Part shown: in pieces, positions 34,451 to 41,268 of the stretch
Layout of the letters: each line of letters starts with the position of its first letter
Numbering within the stretch: position 1 is the stretch's first letter
Assembly: GCA_033557835.1 (NCBI GenBank)
Contig: JAWQRO010000369.1
Coordinates: 1 to 41,268, forward strand
Direction of reading: 5' to 3'
Length of the DNA: 41,268 nt
DNA from: Helochares maculicollis
Taxonomy: Eukaryota > Arthropoda > Insecta > Coleoptera > Hydrophilidae
Made by a program: the position numbers and the translations under genes
The notes under the pieces: generated by a model
Databases searched by the model: none
The model's input: the letters and a program-made list of their open reading frames with translations, nothing else
Told to the model about the DNA's origin: nothing

Positions 34451-36683
34451 AATTCGAAAGGAGGTTCAATTAGGCGAGCCAGGGCTTAACCTACCGATTA
34501 TTTCAGGCTGAGGGTAATAGTTTGGTACTCTTAAAACTCCATTAGAGTTTAAAAGCCTTGCCTAATGAACACGTGTGTTTTTCTAAATTAAAGCTTTTCT
34601 GGAATAGGTATAAATAAATTTTATAGTAGCAAACTGAGCAAGGATTCGTCTCCTTTATGAAATAGAAACGAGTTTGCAATTTCTCTACTTGATGTTTTGT
34701 ACAGAAGTTTGCTTAGGCTCTTGCTATTTTCTCAAATATTTTCAACTTGTAATAATGTATTTTGAGCGACCTTGTACTTTGTGCAACAAACTTTTTGCCT
34801 TGTAAAGAGAATATTTATTGCAGGGAACATTAAATAGATACATAATATACGGAACCACTGTTTTCAAATTCTCATTCAGACGATTTCCTGAGTTTGATAT
34901 AATCATAGCTTCTAGATTTTTCTTTTTCAACTTTTGAATAAATTAAATGAAAATAGCAGTCATAACTTGAATTACTTCCCTTGATTGCAGTAATATCACA
35001 TTTCTTAAATAAAATATCAAGTGCATATCGGAACACATTACAATTAATGATACTATTTATTTTATCAATAGCTTACAGCAATTTATGTTACTGCGCAATG
35101 TTATTTATTTAATAACGATATTGCCTTGAATGTCGTATTATCCTGATACTTTATTCATATTAATAGCAATGGATATTTGTGGTTTTTAGAGGTAAATTTG
35201 CAGCACAAGGAAACGCCTTCTACTAGAAATCTTGCACATCAAAACAAAAGAAAATGCTTGCAATAGAAAGAAAGATATTGCCAACCTACCCCCAGAATAC
35301 GAAGCCACACTTACTACGAAAAATCACAAAAGGCATTAAAGTAACCAAAACAATCATTTGGTTATCAATAAATAAAAAGTGTTTTTTTACAAACAAATAA
35401 TATAAATTAAAAATAAACTTCACTTCTGAGGATGCTTCTTCAATATAAAAATGTAAAAGCTAATAGTTAATTAAACATCTTCAGCGACTAAATGGCGTTT
35501 TGGTAGCTTAAGGTGTTTAATTAGCAATTATTCTTTACAGTTTCGCTTCATTTTACAAGTAGCATCGTCATAAATCTAACCAAACAAATAAAATACGCCA
35601 TAAAAAATAAAATAATTATATATACATTAATTTGGTTACTTTAGTGCCTTCTATAATTTTTTAGTAAATATGGATTCGCATTCTGGAGGTAGGTGTGCAA
35701 TACCTTTCCTATTATTGGAATTATATTTTCTTCTGTTTTAACCTGCAATATTTTCAGTAAGACACGTTTCTTTCCGTTGTTTTGTATTTCCAGAATGTTT
35801 GTATTTTTCGTAGTCGAAGGAGTGTGTTTTGCTAGTGCTAGTGCTAGTTCAGTATCATTTGATTTAATATTAATGTCTGATTTTTGTTTATCCACACTGA
35901 ATCAATAAAGTTAATTAATGTAACGAATCATATATGCAAAACTAAAAATGATATAGACATGAGAGCTTGGCGTTTTAGAATCTTTGCACAAAATTTAAAG
36001 AACGGTAATTACGCATTTGTCCAAAACCTAATAGGGCAAAGGGTAAATAATTAATATTAGTTTTCGTAAAGACAAATTTTGAAGCTGTCGATAGGAGAAT
36101 GATATTCGCTTTTTAATGCAACACGTTGTTTGATAATCTAACTCATAAGGAACTGAAGAGATGCTTAATAAAGGTGTCGATATCAGAAAAATTTTTGATG
36201 TTACACATCAGAAAATATAATTTTAAACTATTCTTTAAAATCAAAATACTTTTGTTGTCATTATTTATAAATTCAGTTTCAAGTGGGTATGTATGATAGT
36301 TGTATTTTATAATAATCAGTTAATCTTACATTTATTTGCTGTTTTGCCTAATATTGAAAGTTATTTTCGTATCTCAAGTTCTTAGAAAAGCAAGCTCTTC
36401 TAAAATAGATGGATACATTTCGATGAATTACACGAGAGACAACTTCTTTAAAGCTTCTTCAAAATGTGAAATACATCGATATGATTTAGGAGAAGTTTGT
36501 TTTCTGGAACTCTCAGCAAAAGTATCATTTCTTTAAACTGTATAAAACTGATAGATTTGCAAATATGCTATATGTGTAAGCTATAAAACAGATCATATTT
36601 AATTTTGACAGACTCAATCGAGATTCCTCTCTGGATGTACTTCCTTCTCTTTCAACTCTTCAAATGGATCTTCAAATCTATCA
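34451..36683. other. AT-rich sequence with a two-strand open segment at 35641-35908
   Basis: Mostly AT-rich DNA. At 35641-35895 a minus-strand frame of 84 codons (hydrophilic, rich in K, N and T) overlaps a 71-codon plus-strand frame (35693-35908, hydrophobic). I recognise neither. A GCTAGT triplicate tandem repeat lies at 35831-35848. The minus frame looks more protein-like, but nothing else supports a gene. Confidence 0.35.
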
Positions 36684-37740
36684 AAAGAACCTTACTTTCT
36701 AAAGTAATCCCCTTTGATTGACTTTGTTTGAGATTTAGGGCTGTCAAAATCTAGGGATCAATTACTTGGATCAAGATTAATCTAATAAAATTTGTTAGAG
36801 AAGAATACGAGAAGGCAAGAAAATCTTACTTTTCCAAAGAGGATGATTTATTGTGTCGTAATAATACTGCAGGACACCTTTAAGAACTGAATTTCCCAGA
36901 ACAATCTGCAGAACGGAGACATTTTATCAACGTTTTTAAGATTAGTTTGAAAGCTGGCTTACTTCACAATGGTAGCAAAGGCCCTTTAGTGCCCTCGTAT
37001 ATGCAACAAATATGAAATAAAAATATACAAATTAGGAGGTATTAAATAAAATACTCTTAATACTTATGGACTATATATTTGTGCTGATCGGAAAGTCGTA
37101 GCTATACTTTCTGGATTACAAGAAGGATATAAGTTTTGCTGTTTTTTATGTGAATGGGACAGTCGTGCAAGAGATCAACATTACGTTGTGAAAAGTTGGT
37201 CACAAAATAAAAGTTTAACACCTGAAGTTAAAAATGTATCCCAAAATCCTTTAGTGTCACTAGACTAAATTTTCCTGCCACTACTTCACATAAAGCTGGG
37301 ACTCAAGAAAAATTTCGTAAAATCTATGAGCAAAAATGGTGAAGGCATTCAAAACTTAAAACTAAATGTCCCCAAATCAGTGACGCGAAGTTGAAAGTTT
37401 TGTTGATCCGCAAATACGAGAGCTTACGACAGACGTTGCTTTTAATTTGATATTAAACAGAGCAGAAAAAAGAGCTTGAGCGGCTCTAATAGAAGTCTGT
37501 CATCACTTCCTTGTCAATACAAAAACTGACAACTAGCGAGAAATCATTCAAAAACTTGTTCCAGCTTATGAAGCTCTAGAATGCAATATGTCATTCAAAA
37601 TTCTATTTTTATATTCGCATTTTATCCTTGAAATGGGAAATGGTCAGTAACTATGCTCGCTGATTTCTGTTGGGCGATTTACTAAAAAAACTCCAACTGA
37701 AGCAATGAAAAGGAAAAAAATAGTTTGGATTTTTTCATCA
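36684..37740 (+). pseudogene. Decayed copy of an uncharacterised protein family known from arthropods
   Basis: Function unknown. I recognise the order of blocks from uncharacterised multi-copy arthropod proteins (memory, unverified). The frame from 36684 reads KEPYFLK, then DLGLSKSRDQLLGSRLI (36732 on), two stops, then NLLEKNTR. Shifts follow to FSKEDDLLCRNN and SLKAGLLHNGSKGPLVPSYM (36944-37003). From 37065 one frame reads YGLYICADRKVVAILSGLQ, FCCFLCEWDSRARDQHY (cysteines at 37137-37151) and IFLPLLHIKLGLKKNFVKSM. A shift gives SFVDPQIRELTTD (37393 on) and ECNMSFKILFLYSHF (37579 on). GKWSVTMLADFCWAI (37635 on) is the last block. Stops occur at positions that are Trp, Tyr or Lys in relatives. 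A block of roughly 30 residues, which in relatives is rich in acidic residues and His between SHF and GKWS, is deleted. No flanking repeats seen. Confidence 0.68.
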
Positions 37741-38280
37741 TACTGAGATATGATAAATTTAATGACACTTTCATGACCTGTACCTGCAAGAGTAGTATTT
37801 ACTATAACATTTAAACAAAGTTTTTAATAACTTTTTTATAGTTGTTGTTGCTCTAATAATACCGTTCTTTGATTAATTGGCCATTATATGAGACGTTCAT
37901 GTATTTATTTCCATGGTAGATTTAACGTTTAGAGCATCATATATGAAAACAATAAAGAGAAAACAATTTTTTGCAGATGAGTGATATCAGCCACGTTTTT
38001 TCCCCAAGCTCATGCGTGACGGCATAAAAAGAATTCTTGCATAAAATAATACTTGCGGTAATATAGACTACAAAGTGAATTTAAGTGAGAGAAAAACTGT
38101 TTGGCAGTGTCAATACCGTTGAACTCGTGATAGTCATATATTAAATGGTAGTTACGTAAAGAAAAAGTATGTTAACATTCACGCAAGCGAAGCTGCGTGT
38201 AATTTCTAGTGGATAATAAAAACTAGATGCCAAGTGATGCTTAATGTTCAGCACGAATTTTTAAACAGAATATTATAATA
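37741..38280. other. AT-rich sequence, nothing recognised
   Basis: AT-rich DNA downstream of the decayed family copy. No inverted repeat or target duplication that would mark it as part of a mobile element was seen. Confidence 0.45.
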
Positions 38281-38660
38281 ATGCGAATCCTCTTTTTTCG
38301 AGGTGAACTTTGGAATCTGGCGACCTATACCGCAGGCATTAGTCTCTTGCAGACGGCGGGCGGCGACGGCGTCGACTGCAGGGCGTCCGCCGCGCCGCAC
38401 TGCTCCGGTTTTGTCGTTGTTCCGGGGTACATTGAAAACACATCGCCCTCTCTCGTTGTGAATGCTTTATTTAGTGGAAATGCGTCCGAACCGTGCCTGT
38501 CGAGATAAAATGTTTATCATAAATTCAGAGGCTCGGTGTCGTTATTCAAAATCGTGAGAAGGAGTTAATGGTCGAAATTTCATAAAATCGTTATTCGTCT
38601 CCCTTTTCGAGAGCGCTGCCAATCACAAGGGAAAATATATGCATGGGACTTACGGAGAAT
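38281..38660. other. CpG-dense block, unassigned
   Basis: The GC peak of the window is at about 38345-38410, with runs such as GGCGGGCGGCGACGGCGTCG. A 75-codon plus-strand frame (38281-38508) spans it; its product is Gly/Ala/Ser-rich and unrecognised, and its length follows from the low stop density of GC-rich DNA. It could be a regulatory element, a promoter-like CpG patch or an unrecognised exon. Confidence 0.3.
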
Positions 38661-41268
38661 TATCTACATTGCCGTCCCTTTTTCTAAATGTGGTTAATAT
38701 TTACAAATATATTTTTTGCGTGATGTTTGCTTGGTTTGTTTTTTTATATTCTTCTGTATTCTCCTTACCTTTTACTTTATTAAAACCCGTGACTGCGTAA
38801 CTTTAAAGAATAATAAATTATGAATATAACATTTGATTTTAATTTCAGTAAAAGGTTTTTTAAGCGATTTTATATTAACAACCCAAACAATTCCATCCTT
38901 TCGACAAGATAAATCTTTAAAAAATAAAGAGTATTGCTCGTGGCCCTCTTGGGCTCGTGCGTAATTCAGGAAAAAGGACCACCCTATCCTGTGAGTTATG
39001 CTAGTGCTCTCGTGGAGGGAGTTCGATGTAAGAAGTGGTAATATTAAAGGAATGAAAGAGGAAGGGGGGTCGTCTGTCAAATACACGATTCCGGAGCAAG
39101 GCGTTCCTAAATAAAAACATTCCCTAATGATAACTAAATTCGACTTTCTGGGCGCCCGCACTTCGTGACTTGATTATGGTTTTCTCTCAGAGTATTAAGG
39201 GAAACTGCATGTGATTTATAGGTGGGACTTAACAAAACGAAAATCTATTTAGAAAGATGTTTCTTGAATGTTACTGGCTTTTTAATTACGAGACTTTTCT
39301 ACTCTTTATTACTTTTTGGGAACTGTTATTGCCTTCCAAATTAAAAATTGTTTAAATTACAAATTTCTCTAAGGCACGTGTAGATTACAAAGCATCGGGT
39401 TTCCTAAAATACACAATGGAAACCAAGAAACCGAATTTGTATGCTGCATAAGCTTTCACTTCGTCAACTACTAGCCACAAACTGACTTTTGTTTCCTTAC
39501 TATCCATGGAATAGTTTTATAATCAAAGTCCAGAGATCCCTGCATCTCTAATTGGTTACGTAAACACCTAGTTAGTGATGGTTCGTAATAGGGGTCCATA
39601 ATCCGATCGTAAACAGACAAGGGTTCCCATAAATTTACACTAACTTTTCGTGCAATGTATTTACACGGCTCGTTGTTAAAAGTTAATGGTCCTGTAATTA
39701 CTCGTTCGTAGGCCCAAAATAATTTCTCTTGTTTCTATCCTCAGAGGCGTACACCATAAACGTTTACGACTTTTTAATGTGAATGTGCCACTGCGTCCGT
39801 AAACGAATTCACACTTTAACACGTCACATGAACAAATAACAATAACAACGCCAAAATGGCCCTGCATCCACACAATACTCCAATATCACACACGGAGATC
39901 TAACTGTTGGGAAGTCGTTTTTGGGACCTTAATAATTCCTGCTACGACAACAAATGAACGGGTATTTGACAGAGATAAGGGGAACTTACGTAATCTAGAT
40001 ACGAAATAACAAGTTGAATTCTATAAATGATGGTAGATTCCAAGTTCAAACAACAATAGAAAAGCCAACAACAATAACTTGCTTTAAATTCATTATATGT
40101 AAAGGTACCTACATTAAATATCGTAGAATACGTCATAACTCTAGATTTATCATAAAATTTCATCTTATTTCATTTTTCATTTCTCTTTGATTACAATATA
40201 TTTCGTTCTATATATCATTTAAATGATTAAAGACTAGAATTTTTAAACACGAACGAAAATTTAATAAATTCTTGATCGTAAACATGTCATAATATATTTA
40301 AGTGATATTCACATCAGATATTATATGAAAAACCAAATAAAAGTGTGCTTCCTCGTGCACACAAAACCAAATCAAATAACGAGCTGTCGAGCATTTGCCA
40401 CGAAATATTATAGGGAACAATCTCATAAAAAGGTGTGGATATAATTCCCCGCAAAAAAGGAGATAACACATCCCTTAACACACGCAACGGGGAAGTATTC
40501 ATGTATGAAAGGATATTCATGCTTCCTTGTCGACATGAGCGCCCCCCGTGACATATATGACGATTCCACTTCTGCACATCCTTGTGAATATGGCAGCAAT
40601 AAATTTTAATATCTAGACATCTTTGTAAGAGGTTTGCTGCGGCTGACTACCAGATGCTACCTGGTGTAAACATAAACCTAGGAAACTTTCAATGATTGTG
40701 TTTACGGGAAAAAGGATAAGCATTTCTCAGATTTGCACTGTCCACTACAATGCAAATATTGAAGTTGCGAGTTGTTCGTGTATTGAAAGTTAAATTTCAG
40801 AGTAAGTTGGATTCTTTTTAAGAATTTGTTTTATTTGAGTGTTGTCGGCGAGGAACCTGGCTTTTTTACAATCTTACGATAATATACTTTCATTTTGATA
40901 GCCCTTCAGTGTTCTTAGAACTTTTCTAAATGTACATCAAACTTACAGTTCTTATTCTTAGTTACTTTGTCTTTTTGATTTTGTGATGAACCAGTACATT
41001 AAAGCAATACTTTTGGAAATTAAACATGATATCGTTGAATGGCCAGAGCTTATCATTAGGTCGTCAATACTTGAAGTTGATATCTTTTGTGTACCACTTC
41101 AAATACCTATAAATTCAAAATATGCTCCAGCTGAAACTTTATATATGGTGTATGTATTAAGGTTTTAAAATAAAGTGTATAAAATGATACAACCATGGAC
41201 AAATTTAAGTCGAAACGCGTGTCTCATCTTTATGTATTAACCGATTGGAACTAAATATAAATATATAT
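38661..41268. other. Mixed sequence to the window end, including a 129-codon minus frame
   Basis: Contains the longest open frame in the window, 38772-39161 on the minus strand (129 codons). Its product has no signal peptide, domain or repeat I can identify, and in this less AT-rich passage a frame of this size is possible by chance. Further unrecognised frames lie at 39676-39873, 39942-40163 and 40314-40577 (minus) and 40983-41168 (plus). The remainder is AT-rich; nothing else recognised. Confidence 0.4.

Noticed and set aside
38281..38508. CpG-rich plus-strand frame as a coding exon
   Set aside because: Openness is explained by low stop density in GC-rich DNA; no domain and no convincing splice context.
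1..41268. CRISPR arrays, operons, ribosome binding sites, tRNA or rRNA genes
   Set aside because: No direct-repeat/spacer pattern, no clustered genes and no tRNA- or rRNA-like sequence was seen; the window is eukaryotic in character.

Overview
The window looks like a stretch of insect or other arthropod nuclear DNA. It is strongly AT-rich, has no bacterial-style gene packing, and carries several decayed Tc1/mariner transposases, a fossil of a LINE reverse-transcriptase C-terminus, and a fossil of a protein family I know from arthropod genomes. I found no intact protein-coding gene, tRNA, rRNA or CRISPR array. The open frames longer than 60 codons are either transposon remnants or unrecognised frames of the kind expected by chance.

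Layout. (1) 396-1923 is a nested mariner. A 1,207-bp mariner (644-1850, transposase on the minus strand, 25-bp terminal inverted repeats, TA target duplication) sits inside the C-terminal codons of an older plus-strand mariner. Removing the insert and one TA rejoins the older reading frame. (2) 1924-22105 is AT-rich DNA with GC-raised blocks at 2985-3640, 7541-7920, 10381-11800, 17131-17640 and 20651-21260, an interspersed-repeat-like segment at 8761-9010 and a (TA)n microsatellite at 19711-19762. (3) 22106-24560 is a pile of transposon fossils, all on the plus strand. One mariner transposase (B) lacks its extreme C-terminus and is fused directly to a second, different one (C) that lacks its N-terminus; a LINE C-terminal relic follows. 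(4) 25011-27180 is a 2-kb block of higher GC with many TTAATTAA-type cores, the best candidate for conserved non-coding regulatory DNA. (5) 27181-36683 is mostly AT-rich DNA with smaller GC-raised patches. (6) 36684-37740 is a decayed copy of a protein family I recognise from arthropod genomes but cannot name with certainty. (7) 37741-41268 has CpG-dense patches at 38281-38660 and 38940-39180 and otherwise nothing recognisable.

No genes here act together. The coherent picture is an intergenic or intronic gene-desert segment with islands of possible regulatory sequence, into which mariners and a LINE inserted and then decayed. Much of the decay is stop-creating point mutation, including CGA to TGA changes. 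I see no sign of a new biological system. The most informative items are the nested insertion, the mariner B-C fusion and the fossil at 36684-37740.
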